Numbered from the stretch's first letter, positions 8,300-17,518 are shown. The stretch is DNA of 64,000 bases from Enterococcus innesii (GCA_018982785.1 JAHHEN010000006.1:62001-126000), one strand, 5' to 3'. Numbers and translations: made by a program. Notes: generated from the sequence alone by a model not told the origin.

Positions 8300-8833
8300 T
8301 TACTCGCTTGCTTGCTCAGCTTTTCGAACATAATGAAGTTCTGTCAGTTCCCCCATCTGTTTTGTTTCAACAAACGTCAAGCGCCTCGCGTAATCCCCTG
8401 CTTCAAACAGTGGCTTGCCCTCTCCTAAAAGCACCGGCGCGATTTGAATAAACCATTCATCAATCAGATCCGCTTCTAGTAAGGGTTTTAATAGGGAACC
8501 CCCACCCACTACCCATACGTTTTTCTCTTGTTTCAATGCTGAAACAAATGCAACTGGATCCGATGCCACTAAGGTTGCATCCGGCAGCGGTTCTTTTCGG
8601 GTATGGGAAAAAACATAATTTGTCGTTTCAGGATACAACGGTCTCTCATCCATCAGTTTTTTCGCTTCTTGATAGGTTTTTCTTCCCATCACGGTCGTGT
8701 CGATAGTCGCAAAAAATGCTTCATAGGTCGTTGCAACACCGGTGTCGGTTTGAAACAGCCAGTCCAGTTGATCCTCTAGCCCTGCTAAATAGCCATCTAG
8801 GCTGATTGCACCATAAAATATCACTTTTCCCAT
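8300..8833 (-). CDS. Dihydrofolate-reductase-like / RibD C-terminal domain protein
   Basis: A 177-residue member of the RibD C-terminal (DHFR-like) reductase family. The start GKVIFYGAISLDGYLAG and the loop VMGRKTYQEAKKL are typical, as is WVVGGGSLLKPLLEADLIDEW with the glycine-rich NADPH site. These stand-alone proteins are often annotated as dihydrofolate reductase family but their substrate is usually unknown. They are distinct from the housekeeping folA. The ATG at 8833 is preceded by AAGGAG with an eight-base spacing. The gene lies 13 bp after tag. Confidence 0.85.
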   Translation of the reverse strand: MGKVIFYGAISLDGYLAGLEDQLDWLFQTDTGVATTYEAFFATIDTTVMGRKTYQEAKKLMDERPLYPETTNYVFSHTRKEPLPDATLVASDPVAFVSALKQEKNVWVVGGGSLLKPLLEADLIDEWFIQIAPVLLGEGKPLFEAGDYARRLTFVETKQMGELTELHYVRKAEQASE

Positions 8834-8846
8834 TAATCTCACTCCT

Positions 8847-9416
8847 TTATTTTACGATTGCTTCTGACCTTCGACAAACACAAGTAACTAAGTGATCGTT
8901 GACCATACCAACCGCTTCCATAAAGGCGTAAATAGTTGTCGTTCCGACAAATTTAAAGCCTCGCTTTTTCAAGTCTTTTGCTAGCTGATCGGAGATTTCC
9001 GAATGGGTTGGTACATCGGATTGCTGCTGAAATTCATTGATGATCGGCTCATGATTGACATATCGCCACAAGAATGCAGAGAAACTGCCGTATTCTTGCT
9101 GGATTTTTAAAACTTCTTGGGCATTGATGATCGCTGCTTCAATCTTTCGTCGATTGCGAATGATTCCTGGATTCATCATCAGCTCTTCCACTTTTTCTTC
9201 CGTATAGTTCGCTACTTTGGTGATTTCAAACTGATCATATGCCGCATCAAAATTTGCCATTTTATTTAAAATCGTTTGCCAGCTCAATCCTGCTTGATTC
9301 ATATCTAACACCAGTTTTCGAAATAACTGCTGATCCTCATACTCAGGTTTTCCCCAGACCGAATCATGATACTCTTGCATTGCTGGCGTACTGTTGGCCC
9401 ACTCACATCGCTTCAT
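8847..9416 (-). CDS. tag: DNA-3-methyladenine glycosylase I
   Basis: A 189-residue protein that removes 3-methyladenine from alkylated DNA. The family signature MKRCEWANS, the conserved YHDSVWGKP, the helix-hairpin-helix region and the C-terminal zinc ligands (HLVTCVCR) are all present. DNA glycosylase activity also depends on the conserved NRRKIEA and FVGTTTIYAFMEAVGMVNDH segments, which are intact. Homologues begin with MKRC, so 9416 is chosen over an ATG nine bases earlier. It is convergent with none of its neighbours and forms a pair with the DHFR-like gene. Confidence 0.94.
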   Translation of the reverse strand: MKRCEWANSTPAMQEYHDSVWGKPEYEDQQLFRKLVLDMNQAGLSWQTILNKMANFDAAYDQFEITKVANYTEEKVEELMMNPGIIRNRRKIEAAIINAQEVLKIQQEYGSFSAFLWRYVNHEPIINEFQQQSDVPTHSEISDQLAKDLKKRGFKFVGTTTIYAFMEAVGMVNDHLVTCVCRRSEAIVK

Positions 9417-9471
9417 TATTCTCATCAGCTCCTTTTTGCTTATTTTATCATAAAAGACTTTACTTCCACTA

Positions 9472-9494
9472 GTGTACTACGTATACTAGTACAC
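9472..9494 (+). promoter_or_regulatory. Perfect inverted repeat, probable operator of the GntR/ABC operon
   Basis: GTGTACTA (9472-9479) and TAGTACAC (9487-9494) form a perfect 8-bp inverted repeat with a 7-bp spacer. It is placed 22 bp before the GTG start of the GntR-type regulator. Regulators of the YtrA subfamily usually repress their own operon through such symmetric sites, so autoregulation is inferred. Confidence 0.65.
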
Positions 9495-9516
9495 ATAAAT
9501 GAAAGGAGCTGATTTT

Positions 9517-9903
9517 GTGGTTCGCATTAACAAAGCCAGCAGCAAACCTTATTATGAGCAATTGGTTTTAAGTATCAAAGAAGATATTCTGAACGGTGTT
9601 CTAACCGCCGGAGACCAAGTGCCTTCAGTTCGTGAAATGGCCAAGCACCTGTTGATGAATCCAAATACCGTCAGCAAAGCTTACAAAGTATTGGAAAATG
9701 AGCAAGTCCTGGTCACCATCAAAGGAAAAGGCACTTTTGTGAAAGTCACCGAGGACTTGCCTCGCGATGAGATTCGGATCTTACAAGTGAAAGAACGTTT
9801 GAAAGAATTGATGATTGAAGCACGCCATTTACAGATCAGCATACGCGAGTTGACCGATTGGATGAATGGCTTTGAACAAGAGTTAGGAGGCGACCCACAG
9901 TGA
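9517..9903 (+). CDS. GntR-family (YtrA subfamily) transcriptional regulator
   Basis: A 128-residue regulator with an N-terminal winged helix (PYYEQLVLSIKEDILNGVL, SVREMAKHLLMNPNTVSKAYKVLE) and a short C-terminal helical tail instead of a ligand-binding domain. This marks the YtrA subfamily, which controls adjacent ABC transporter genes. GTG at 9517 is chosen because GAAAGGAG lies eight bases before it; an in-frame ATG at 9499 would contain the ribosome site. Its stop codon overlaps the GTG of the ATPase gene. Confidence 0.9.
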   Translation: MVRINKASSKPYYEQLVLSIKEDILNGVLTAGDQVPSVREMAKHLLMNPNTVSKAYKVLENEQVLVTIKGKGTFVKVTEDLPRDEIRILQVKERLKELMIEARHLQISIRELTDWMNGFEQELGGDPQ

Positions 9904-10781
9904 AGATCGAACATGTGACCAAGAAAATGGAGCAAACAACTATCATAGAAAACGTGAACTTCTCCTTGGAAAAAGGAGAAATCGTAGGATTGATCGGCCG
10001 CAATGGTTCTGGGAAAACCACGTTGTTTCGAACGATCGCTGGACATTATTTATTAGATGATGGCGAAATTTCGATCGATAACCAACGCCTAGATCAGTAC
10101 CCGCAATTAAAAGAACAACTTTTTTATATTGATGAAAAAGAAAACTTTCTTTCGGCCTACTCTTTGAAAAAGCTCAATCAATTTTATCGGCTTGCTTATC
10201 CAAATTTCGATCAAAATCTTTATTTAGAATTGATGCAAAGTCACGGTCTTCCTCTGACGCTTTCCTACCGACGGATGTCAAAAGGTATGCAAGGTCTTTA
10301 TAAAATGATTCTTGCGATTGCCTCAAATGCGACGTTCTTACTTTTAGATGAACCTTTTGATGGGCTTGATGTGATCGTCCGTAAAAAAGTGATCGGACTA
10401 TTGCTGGAAAGCCTCAGCGAATCGAATCGTACCGCATTGATCGCTTCTCATAATCTAAATGAATTAGAACATATTATTGATCGTGCCTTGTTGATCAAAG
10501 GGAAAACGATTGAAGGAGACTACCGTTTGGAAACGATTCGCGAACAATCTCGCAAACTCCAACTCGTCTTTCGCAGCAAACAGATTCCTCCCCTTATCAA
10601 GCAGCACTCCAAGCTGATTCAAAAGCAAGGCCGAGTCTTGACCGCTTTGTTTGACAATTACACAGAGGAGCTGGCGGCTGAGATTCAGCAACTTGATCCT
10701 TTGGTTTTTGAAGAATTACCTTTGACTTTGGAAGATCTGTTTGAAGCAAATTTACGACAAGAAGCATTGGTGGAAGGATAG
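9900..10781 (+). CDS. ABC transporter ATP-binding protein (YtrB-like)
   Basis: A 293-residue ATPase subunit. Walker A is GRNGSGKTTL (about residues 37-46), the signature region is the weak YRRMSKGMQG (about 123-132), Walker B is FLLLDEPFDGLD and the H-loop is ASHNLNE. The C-terminal 70 residues form an accessory region. It begins with GTG overlapping the regulator stop (GTGA), and is followed 12 bp later by a membrane protein gene, so regulator, ATPase and permease form one operon. The transported compound is unknown. YtrA-type systems often respond to cell-wall stress. Confidence 0.92.
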   Translation: MKIEHVTKKMEQTTIIENVNFSLEKGEIVGLIGRNGSGKTTLFRTIAGHYLLDDGEISIDNQRLDQYPQLKEQLFYIDEKENFLSAYSLKKLNQFYRLAYPNFDQNLYLELMQSHGLPLTLSYRRMSKGMQGLYKMILAIASNATFLLLDEPFDGLDVIVRKKVIGLLLESLSESNRTALIASHNLNELEHIIDRALLIKGKTIEGDYRLETIREQSRKLQLVFRSKQIPPLIKQHSKLIQKQGRVLTALFDNYTEELAAEIQQLDPLVFEELPLTLEDLFEANLRQEALVEG

Positions 10782-10793
10782 AGGTGGAAAACG

Positions 10794-11954
10794 ATGTTAA
10801 GCAATTTATTTAAAGAACGCTACGGCAAGCTATTGATCGGCTTTTGCTTTGTCGTGCTCTTCATGTATCTTAGTGCTGGCTGGCAATCACAAAAAGCCTG
10901 GCATCAGCAAGAACGCTATTTGGCATCTGAAGAATTTATCAAAGATTTCAACGAAAATCGAGAGTACTATGTCAAAAGCTACAACGGTGAAACCCCGGTT
11001 TACTTTGATTCGGCGGCAGAGTACCGCGATGCGGCATTGACGATCAACAAAGAGTACTCTGATGAGATTTATTACAATCACCCTTATATGACTACCATGA
11101 ATCAATTTGTGATTGTCTTTCTGTTTCTTATAGGCTTTTTGTCCTTTTTTGTCGATGGCCGCACCCATTTCAATCGCTTTTTATTTGCTTTACCCTTTAG
11201 CAGAAAGCAGGTCTTTCGCAAGAAAGTGCTTTTTATCGGCTTACCCTTGACGGCTTGTTTAGTGTTGGGTCTGTTAGGTCATATCCTGATCGAATACACG
11301 ATGATTCCAGCTCGCTATCTCGCTGTGCCGCTTCAAGACGTGCTGCTTTCTGCCCTTAGTACCTTGGCAACGAATCTGCTCGTATTTGCTACAGGCCTCC
11401 TGTTGGGCGTTTTGCTGGGGAATTTGTTTACTGGCCTGCTATCGGTGTTCTTCACTATTTCTCTAGGATCAATGGGGTATAGCTTTTTCCAATGTACCCG
11501 CGAGTTTTTTAGTTTTGTGTTTCTTGGTCATGGGGATTTTCTGCTTCCTTTTCAAACGTGGATCGATTGGCCGCAAGGATATGTCTACCCTTGGTGGCTG
11601 CTGCTCCTTTACCTCGGCTTGAGCGGCTTGCTGATTCTTGCTGCCGAAAAAGTGTTCTCGAAAATTTCTTTAGAAAATGATGGTGATTATTTAACGATCC
11701 CTAAATTGCGCGCCCCGGTTTATTGGCTGCTTTCTTTGGGAACCTGGTTCTATCTATCCATGATATCTTATTACCCGTTAGAAATTTTTTACCGTGATCT
11801 TTACGAAGGATATGATGTCAGTCTTTGGAATATCGCCCTCCGGCTTGGTTTGTTGCTGGTTGCTTGCTTATTCATCAGTTTGTTGCTTGTCTATCCTAAA
11901 GCACTGATGAATTGGTGGTACAAACGAAAAAACAAACAGGTCAGCAATATTTAA
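10794..11954 (+). CDS. ABC-type transport system permease
   Basis: A 386-residue membrane protein with one segment near the N-terminus (LLIGFCFVVLFMYLSAGW), an external loop of about 70 polar residues, and five or more further membrane segments between residues 100 and 380. No enzyme motif is present. Its place directly after the ATPase gene and before a terminator identifies it as the membrane partner of the GntR-controlled exporter. Confidence 0.85.
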   Translation: MLSNLFKERYGKLLIGFCFVVLFMYLSAGWQSQKAWHQQERYLASEEFIKDFNENREYYVKSYNGETPVYFDSAAEYRDAALTINKEYSDEIYYNHPYMTTMNQFVIVFLFLIGFLSFFVDGRTHFNRFLFALPFSRKQVFRKKVLFIGLPLTACLVLGLLGHILIEYTMIPARYLAVPLQDVLLSALSTLATNLLVFATGLLLGVLLGNLFTGLLSVFFTISLGSMGYSFFQCTREFFSFVFLGHGDFLLPFQTWIDWPQGYVYPWWLLLLYLGLSGLLILAAEKVFSKISLENDGDYLTIPKLRAPVYWLLSLGTWFYLSMISYYPLEIFYRDLYEGYDVSLWNIALRLGLLLVACLFISLLLVYPKALMNWWYKRKNKQVSNI

Positions 11955-11998
11955 AAAAGCGTCCCGGCAACAATTTCTTGTTGTAGGGACGCTTTTAT
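11953..11998 (+). terminator. Bidirectional terminator between the ABC operon and csbD
   Basis: Stem AAAAGCGTCCC / GGGACGCTTTT with an inner CAACAA/TTGTTG pairing (11955-11996). A and T runs on both outer sides allow use in both directions. Confidence 0.85.
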
Positions 11999-12000
11999 AT

Positions 12001-12201
12001 TTAATGTTTAGGTTTGTCGTCGTCTTTTTTGTCAAAGAAGTCATTTACTTTGCGAGAAACATCATCCGCAAAATCTTCAACCTTATCTTTGGCTTTCCCA
12101 TATTTATTTTGGGTTTTCCCTTTTAATTCTTCGGAGTCATCTCCTGTAAGTTTCCCTTTTGTTTCGGTTACTTTTCCTTCAATGCGATCTTTGTTTGTCA
12201 T
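12001..12201 (-). CDS. CsbD-family stress protein
   Basis: A 66-residue hydrophilic protein rich in Lys, Asp and Glu, with the CsbD pattern KDRIEGKVTETKGKLTGDDSEELKGKTQNKYGKAKDK. CsbD proteins are small general-stress proteins of unknown molecular role, often induced by stationary phase or envelope stress. AAAGGAG lies about eight bases before the ATG. It stands alone between terminators. Confidence 0.9.
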   Translation of the reverse strand: MTNKDRIEGKVTETKGKLTGDDSEELKGKTQNKYGKAKDKVEDFADDVSRKVNDFFDKKDDDKPKH

Positions 12202-12551
12202 CGTAAAAAACTCCTTTCATACTTGCTATAATTTAATAGTAGCATCATTTGACAGAAAGCACGAATGTTCTGCTTCTACTATTTTTACAGGTGCTAGTTT
12301 CTTTTGAATCGTGGAAAATTTTTGGCCTTTCATAGATATCATACTCACACGATAAAAAGTGCTTCCCCTTTTAGGAGGCCATAAAAAACATTGCTTGCAT
12401 AAAAAAACAGGACCGTCGAAGGCTTTGATTCGAGAAGCTGTTCTTGCTGATTCTAGCAAGGAGGTTTCTCTGAGCGCCTTTTTTCGGTCATGTCTTTTGG
12501 AATCCTTCGCTAATCAGGTCTTTTACGCAATCCTTTTTAGCATCAGAATTG
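12202..12551. other. Intergenic region between csbD and ffh, no gene seen
   Basis: About 350 bp without a convincing frame. It holds the csbD promoter (a possible CTGTCA -35 on the minus strand around 12250) and the region downstream of ffh. A 6-bp stem CTTGCT / AGCAAG occurs at about 12442-12462 but lacks a T run, so no terminator is called. Confidence 0.4.
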
Positions 12552-13970
12552 TTATTTGCGTTTTTTCTTTTTCTTCTTTTGTTTTTTAACCATGCGGTTC
12601 ATGGCCATTTTTCCAAGTTTCCCTTTGACCCCACCGCCAAACATTTGATCCATGCCAGGAATGTTCATATTCCCTTTACTCATTTGCTGCATCATTTTGC
12701 GAGATTCTTTGAATTGTTTGATCATGCGGTTGACTTCAACGACACTGTTTCCAGAACCGGCGGCAATCCGACGACGGCGGCTTGGATTCAACAAATCTGG
12801 ATTTTCCCGTTCAGCTGGTGTCATAGAATAAACCATGGCTTTTTGCCGAGCAATTTGTTTCGGATCAACTTTGACATTTTCGATACCAGGCATTTGGCTC
12901 ATTCCCGGAATCATTTTTAAGAGATCTTCAATTGGGCCCATGCCCATGACTTGATCGATCTGTTCGACAAAGTCATTGAAGTCGAAAGAGTTTTCCTTCA
13001 TTTTTTGAGCAAGTTCTTCTGCTTTTTTCTCGTCGTAATCTTGCTGTGCTTTTTCGATCAAAGTCAGCATATCACCCATACCGAGAATCCGACTAGACAT
13101 CCGATCTGGATGGAATACTTCAAGGTCGGTCAATTTTTCACCGGTACCAGTGAACTTGATTGGAGCGCCAGTAACTTGACGAATCGACAATGCCGCCCCG
13201 CCACGAGTATCACCATCTAGTTTGGTGATGACCACCCCTGTGATCCCCAGTTGTTGATTGAAGCTTTCTGCCACGTTGACAGCATCTTGTCCGGTCATCG
13301 CATCAACTACCAGTAAAATTTCATTTGGCTGCGCCAGGTCCTTGATTTGTTTTAGCTCTTCCATCAAGTTTTCATCGATATGCAAACGACCTGCCGTATC
13401 GATCAAAACATAGTCATTTTTCTTTTCCCGAGCCAAAGCCAGTCCTTGACGCACGATTTCAACTGGACTGACATCTGTTCCCATATCAAAAACAGGTACA
13501 TCCAATTGCTGCCCTAATACTTTCAACTGGTCGATCGCGGCTGGACGATACACGTCACCAGCGATCATTAATGGGCGAGCGTTTTCGGTTTTAATCAAAT
13601 GGTTGGCTAATTTTCCAGCAAAGGTGGTTTTCCCTGCCCCTTGCAGACCAGCCATCATGATGATCGTTGGAATCTTCGGTGATTTTTCGATCCCAACTGT
13701 TTCTGATCCTAATGTTTTAGTTAATTCTTCATCAACGATTTTAACGATCTGTTGCGCTGGAGATAAGCTTTCTAATACTTCTACCCCAACTGCCCGTTCA
13801 CGAACATTTTTGGTAAACTCTTTTACAACCTGGAGATTGACGTCGGCTTCTAATAAAGCTAGACGAATCTCACGCATCATTTCTTTTACATCTGCTTCAG
13901 ATACTTTTCCTTTTCTGCGCAGTTTGCTCATTGCCTGCTGGAGGCGTTCAGTTAAACTTTCAAATGCCAT
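12552..13970 (-). CDS. ffh: Signal recognition particle protein Ffh (SRP54)
   Basis: A 472-residue GTPase that binds signal peptides of nascent membrane and secreted proteins together with the 4.5S/6S SRP RNA and delivers them to FtsY. The N domain begins MAFESLTERLQQAM, the GTPase motifs are GLQGAGKTT, DTAGR and TKLDGD, and the methionine-rich M domain occupies the last ~150 residues. The tail is very lysine rich. The ATG at 13970 fits an AAAGGA site and the start of homologues. It follows ylxM by 13 bp. Confidence 0.97.
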   Translation of the reverse strand: MAFESLTERLQQAMSKLRRKGKVSEADVKEMMREIRLALLEADVNLQVVKEFTKNVRERAVGVEVLESLSPAQQIVKIVDEELTKTLGSETVGIEKSPKIPTIIMMAGLQGAGKTTFAGKLANHLIKTENARPLMIAGDVYRPAAIDQLKVLGQQLDVPVFDMGTDVSPVEIVRQGLALAREKKNDYVLIDTAGRLHIDENLMEELKQIKDLAQPNEILLVVDAMTGQDAVNVAESFNQQLGITGVVITKLDGDTRGGAALSIRQVTGAPIKFTGTGEKLTDLEVFHPDRMSSRILGMGDMLTLIEKAQQDYDEKKAEELAQKMKENSFDFNDFVEQIDQVMGMGPIEDLLKMIPGMSQMPGIENVKVDPKQIARQKAMVYSMTPAERENPDLLNPSRRRRIAAGSGNSVVEVNRMIKQFKESRKMMQQMSKGNMNIPGMDQMFGGGVKGKLGKMAMNRMVKKQKKKKKKRK

Positions 13971-13983
13971 TTTTTTCATTCCT

Positions 13984-14322
13984 TTATTCTTCAATTTCTT
14001 GGAGCTGTTGAATAAACCCCTGTAAGGTTTCGTCTTTTGGATAGTGAGTTTTCGTATACTCGCTTAGCTGATCCAGCAAGTCTTCCCGCATGATATAGTC
14101 CGAAAACATATGTAGTTTTTTTTCATAGTCTTCTAAAATACGTTCGGTGCGTTTGATGTTGTCATAGACTGCTTGACGGCTTACTTGATACTCTTCAGCG
14201 ATTTCTCCTAGAGAAAAATCATCTGCGTAATACAATTCCATGTAATTCATCTGTTTTTCCGTCAATAACGTGGAATAAAACTCAAACAACGCATTCATGC
14301 GATTGGTCTTTTCAATTTCCAT
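13984..14322 (-). CDS. ylxM: YlxM-family SRP-associated helix-turn-helix protein
   Basis: A 112-residue protein with a sigma-70-like helix-turn-helix ([25 protein letters not shown]). In streptococci YlxM binds the SRP RNA region and modulates SRP targeting, and it is almost always encoded directly upstream of ffh, as here. The ATG at 14322 follows AGGAGG by seven bases and overlaps the upstream gene by 11 bp. Confidence 0.92.
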   Translation of the reverse strand: MEIEKTNRMNALFEFYSTLLTEKQMNYMELYYADDFSLGEIAEEYQVSRQAVYDNIKRTERILEDYEKKLHMFSDYIMREDLLDQLSEYTKTHYPKDETLQGFIQQLQEIEE

Positions 14323-14785
14323 TTGCTTCCTCCTGTTTTGCAAGCCATTCGACATCGGACAAAACAGTCATGCCTTGTTGTCGAAAATACGCACAAGCGA
14401 CACCGACCCCTGTTTTTTTGATTCCAGAAAAATTGCCATCATAAATCGTCTGACTGCCACAAGAGGGACTTTTCTCCTTTAGGATCAGTTGGGTGATGCC
14501 TTGCTCTTGCAATTTTTGATAAGCAATTTTCGCGCCATTAGTAAATTGTTCCGTCACGTCTTCTCCTGAAATGGTGACGACCTTCGCTCGTTGCGCCCAA
14601 ACATCCACCCCATCGCCACCGACGATTTCGGCCGGTTCCCGTGGGATCGGCAAACCGCCAAGAACTTCTGGACAGACCATCATGGCTTGACCTGCTCTTA
14701 CCAGTTCGATCAATTGTGGCACTGCTTGGTGTTTTCCATCATAGCGGCAAAGTGCACCGCCTAGACACGCACTGATTCCGATCAT
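14312..14785 (-). CDS. DUF523 family protein
   Basis: A 157-residue protein with conserved cysteine motifs: [13 protein letters not shown] at the start, [19 protein letters not shown] in the middle, and LKEKSPSCG near residue 105. The spacing of the cysteines suggests metal or iron-sulfur binding, but no reaction is established for the family as far as I know. It overlaps ylxM by 11 bp, so it is likely the first gene of the DUF523-ylxM-ffh unit. It has a TATAAT promoter just upstream. Confidence 0.85.
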   Translation of the reverse strand: MIGISACLGGALCRYDGKHQAVPQLIELVRAGQAMMVCPEVLGGLPIPREPAEIVGGDGVDVWAQRAKVVTISGEDVTEQFTNGAKIAYQKLQEQGITQLILKEKSPSCGSQTIYDGNFSGIKKTGVGVACAYFRQQGMTVLSDVEWLAKQEEANGN

Positions 14786-14820
14786 TTCGCACCCTCAGCT
14801 TTCCTATGAAATCGTCCTTT

Positions 14821-14847
14821 ATTATAGCATTTATTTAGTGGTTGCAA
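14821..14847 (-). promoter_or_regulatory. Promoter of the DUF523-ylxM-ffh unit
   Basis: On the minus strand a perfect -10 TATAAT (14821-14826) and a -35 TTGCAA (14842-14847) are separated by 15 bp, 36 bp before the start codon of the DUF523 gene. The short spacer makes the -35 assignment uncertain. Confidence 0.5.
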
Positions 14848-14935
14848 TAGTACCAATTGTCTATTCATGCTAAAATAGGACTTGTTCGTTGAAATTTAAT
14901 CGTTTCTTGAAAAAAAGAAGCTAAAGGAGTGTATC

Positions 14936-15640
14936 ATGAAAAAAATTCTCGTTGTCGATGATGAACCTTCCATCGTCACACTTTTAACCTTTAATTTAGA
15001 AAAAGAAGGCTACCAAGTCGTCTCAGCCGCAGATGGAAAAAAAGCTTACGAATTAGCTTTGTCTAAGCCTTTTGACTTTATCATCTTAGATGTCATGCTG
15101 CCAAATATGGACGGTATCGAGATCACGAAGAAATTGCGCCAAGAAAAAATCGAGACCCCGATTCTCGTCTTGACCGCAAAAGATGATCCAATCGATCGGA
15201 TCTTAGGCTTAGAAATCGGCGCCGATGACTATTTGACGAAGCCTTTCAGTCCTCGAGAAGTATTGGCTCGAATGAAAGCCATCTTCCGTCGTTTAGAACC
15301 CCGTCAACAAACACGAGAAGAAGATCAACCTGCAGAGATTCTGCAAGTCGGTGGGATCCAAGCAGACCTGACGAATTTCCAAGTCAGTGTGGATGGTGAG
15401 AAAATCTTCCTAACGCCAAAAGAATTCGAGCTGCTAGTTTACTTTATGAAACGAAAAGGCCGCGTGATCGATCGCGATACCTTGCTCAATCGCATTTGGA
15501 ACTTCGACTTTGATGGACAAAGTCGCATCGTGGATGTTCACATCAGTCATTTAAGAGAAAAATTGGAAGCTGATCCAAAACGGCCGGAATACTTAGTAAC
15601 GGTTCGGGGATTCGGGTATAAATTTCAGGAGCCAGTCTAA
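14936..15640 (+). CDS. phoP: Phosphate-type response regulator PhoP
   Basis: A 234-residue OmpR/PhoB-type regulator. The receiver domain has the acidic pair DDEP near residue 8, the phosphorylated Asp in FIILDVMLPNMDGIE (about residue 53), Thr of LTAKDD and Lys of YLTKPFSPRE. The C-terminal winged helix spans about 135-232 with LTPKEFELLVYF and VRGFGYKF. Its last base overlaps the first base of the kinase gene. The neighbour pstS, with PHO-box-like repeats, supports a role in phosphate starvation, rather than WalR, which it resembles. Confidence 0.88.
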   Translation: MKKILVVDDEPSIVTLLTFNLEKEGYQVVSAADGKKAYELALSKPFDFIILDVMLPNMDGIEITKKLRQEKIETPILVLTAKDDPIDRILGLEIGADDYLTKPFSPREVLARMKAIFRRLEPRQQTREEDQPAEILQVGGIQADLTNFQVSVDGEKIFLTPKEFELLVYFMKRKGRVIDRDTLLNRIWNFDFDGQSRIVDVHISHLREKLEADPKRPEYLVTVRGFGYKFQEPV

Positions 15641-17376
15641 TGAAAAAACGCTATGGCTATGGTATATGGTCGATTGGCCTATTGCTGATTTTTTTTCTAA
15701 GCTGGCAAGTTCTTAGCAGTTTTTACCGTCAACAAGTCATTGCTCAACAAGTGGCTTTTCTCCAAGAGAAAGCCACCGTTTTTTTGAATCTCTCAGATAA
15801 CCAAACCGCGGCGTTAGAACAATTTGCAGATACCTATGTGGAAGATAGCAATAGTCGCATCACTTTGTTAGATGATCAAGGTCAGATTATTTTCGATACC
15901 TATGATCATACACTGCATGAAAACCGCTCCGATCGTCCAGAAGTCCAAGCCGTTTTGCGTGGAAGCGCCGTCGGTCAGTCTCTGAGGGAAAGTGATACCT
16001 TACATGAAGAATTGCTCTACGTGGCAGTCCCTGTCAAAGAGGAAGGAAATCTGACGCAAATCTTACGAATCGCCGAACCGACTGCTGCTTTTTTTGCAAA
16101 AAACCAAGGAATCAAGCAGTCGATCTTGATTGTCTATCTTGTCTTTTGTTTCTTGATCAGCCTACTGATTTTCCATACCTTGCGTCAGAGGAATCGTCCG
16201 ATCCAAACGATTCTGCCCGTCGTAAAGAAAATGATCAGCTCGCCCGATCAACAAGCAATCATTATGCAAGAAACACCTGAACATGATGAGTTGTATCAAC
16301 TGATCAATCAGCTGAGCGAACAAATGAGCCAGACCTATCGTGCCTATGCAGCATCTGAACAACAACTTTACGGATTGCTCAGTGAATTGATGATCGGTGT
16401 CTTTATTATCAATGAAGAAAATCAACTGCTGCTGTTGAATCCGACGATGCAAGATCAGTTGGGGATGGAAACTGTGCCCACCTTGCCGCAACCTTTTACT
16501 GAAGTGATTCATGACACACAATTGATCCAGTTGATCTACCAATTTAATGACGAGACCCCTATTTTCCATGCGGAGACTACCCTTAGCGGAGAACGTTCAA
16601 AAGTCCTAGATGTTACCTTGCGTAGTTTCCAAGAAAACCAGTTGATTGGTATTTCCTATGACTTGACGCGCATCAGACAATTAGAAAAGATGCAAAAAGA
16701 TTTTGTCGGCAATGTTTCCCATGAATTAAAAACGCCGGTAACTTCCTTGATTGGGTTTACTGAAACATTGCTGGACGGTGCCAAAGAAGACCCTGAGACA
16801 TTACAAACCTTCTTAGAGATCATTCAAAAAGATGCCTATCGCTTGAAAAATCTAATACAAGATATCATCCAATTGTCTCAAGACAGCGATTCTTTCCAGT
16901 ATATCAATCAGCCAATCGACTTTTCCGAACTGCTGCAACAAGTCCTTCAAACCTATGGTCCCGCAGCTACTAAGAAGCAATTGACCTTTCAATTTGAAGG
17001 ACCAGAACACTACATTTTGTCTACCAAAAAAGAGCTGCTGCAGCCCATCGTAAAAAATCTTATTGAAAATGCGGTCACCTATTCAAAACCTGGTGGAACC
17101 ATCAAATTATCCTTTTCCGAGCAAGACGACCAGCTACTATTTCAAGTGCAGGATCAAGGCATCGGCATCGATGAAGAAGATCAAGAACGAATTTTTGAAC
17201 GGTTTTATCGGGTAGACAAAGCCCGCGCCCGCAATTCTGGTGGCACTGGACTCGGACTGGCTATCGTCAAAGACTATACCAAATTATTAGGCGGCAGCAT
17301 CAAGGTTGACAGTTTCCCCAAAATTGGTTCTACCTTTACGGTGACTTTGCCACTTCATGAAAAAGATGATTATTGA
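15640..17376 (+). CDS. phoR: Sensor histidine kinase PhoR
   Basis: A 578-residue membrane kinase. A first membrane segment lies at about residues 7-28, an extracytoplasmic sensor of about 130 residues follows, and the second segment is near 160-182. A HAMP-like and PAS region precede the dimerisation helix with the phosphorylated His in NVSHELKTPVTSL (near 360). ATPase boxes are KNLIENAVTYSKPGG, DQGIGIDEED and GGTGLGLAIVK. The architecture (TM-sensor-TM-PAS-kinase) is that of PhoR/PnpS. It is coupled to phoP and ends at a strong terminator facing pstS. Confidence 0.9.
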   Translation: MKKRYGYGIWSIGLLLIFFLSWQVLSSFYRQQVIAQQVAFLQEKATVFLNLSDNQTAALEQFADTYVEDSNSRITLLDDQGQIIFDTYDHTLHENRSDRPEVQAVLRGSAVGQSLRESDTLHEELLYVAVPVKEEGNLTQILRIAEPTAAFFAKNQGIKQSILIVYLVFCFLISLLIFHTLRQRNRPIQTILPVVKKMISSPDQQAIIMQETPEHDELYQLINQLSEQMSQTYRAYAASEQQLYGLLSELMIGVFIINEENQLLLLNPTMQDQLGMETVPTLPQPFTEVIHDTQLIQLIYQFNDETPIFHAETTLSGERSKVLDVTLRSFQENQLIGISYDLTRIRQLEKMQKDFVGNVSHELKTPVTSLIGFTETLLDGAKEDPETLQTFLEIIQKDAYRLKNLIQDIIQLSQDSDSFQYINQPIDFSELLQQVLQTYGPAATKKQLTFQFEGPEHYILSTKKELLQPIVKNLIENAVTYSKPGGTIKLSFSEQDDQLLFQVQDQGIGIDEEDQERIFERFYRVDKARARNSGGTGLGLAIVKDYTKLLGGSIKVDSFPKIGSTFTVTLPLHEKDDY

Positions 17377-17379
17377 TAA

Positions 17380-17425
17380 AAAACAGCCGATAACAGGTGA
17401 ATAATTGTTATCGGCTGTTTTTGTC
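17380..17425 (+). terminator. Terminator of phoP-phoR
   Basis: Perfect 16-bp stem AAAACAGCCGATAACA / TGTTATCGGCTGTTTT (17380-17395 with 17406-17421) followed by T on the plus strand, directly after phoR. Confidence 0.88.
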
Positions 17426-17482
17426 ATTGTTTTTCATTACCTAATGAAGCACCAGCCAATAGCATTTTCTTGATGCTTTAAA

Positions 17483-17512
17483 CAAAAAAAGAAGGAGAAT
17501 ACTCCTTCTTCC
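17483..17512 (-). terminator. Terminator of pstS
   Basis: Stem AGAAGGAG / CTCCTTCT (17490-17497 with 17502-17509), followed on the minus strand by T7. It overlaps the region just past the pstS stop codon at 17519. Confidence 0.8.
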
Positions 17513-17518
17513 ATTTCA

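Noticed and set aside
8300-8833. Housekeeping dihydrofolate reductase (folA)
   Set aside because: Motifs are of the RibD C-terminal group; no thyA neighbour and the folate-site pattern of FolA is not seen.
12226-12459. A 77-residue minus-strand frame between csbD and ffh
   Set aside because: No ribosome site, no recognised motif, and composition fits intergenic DNA.
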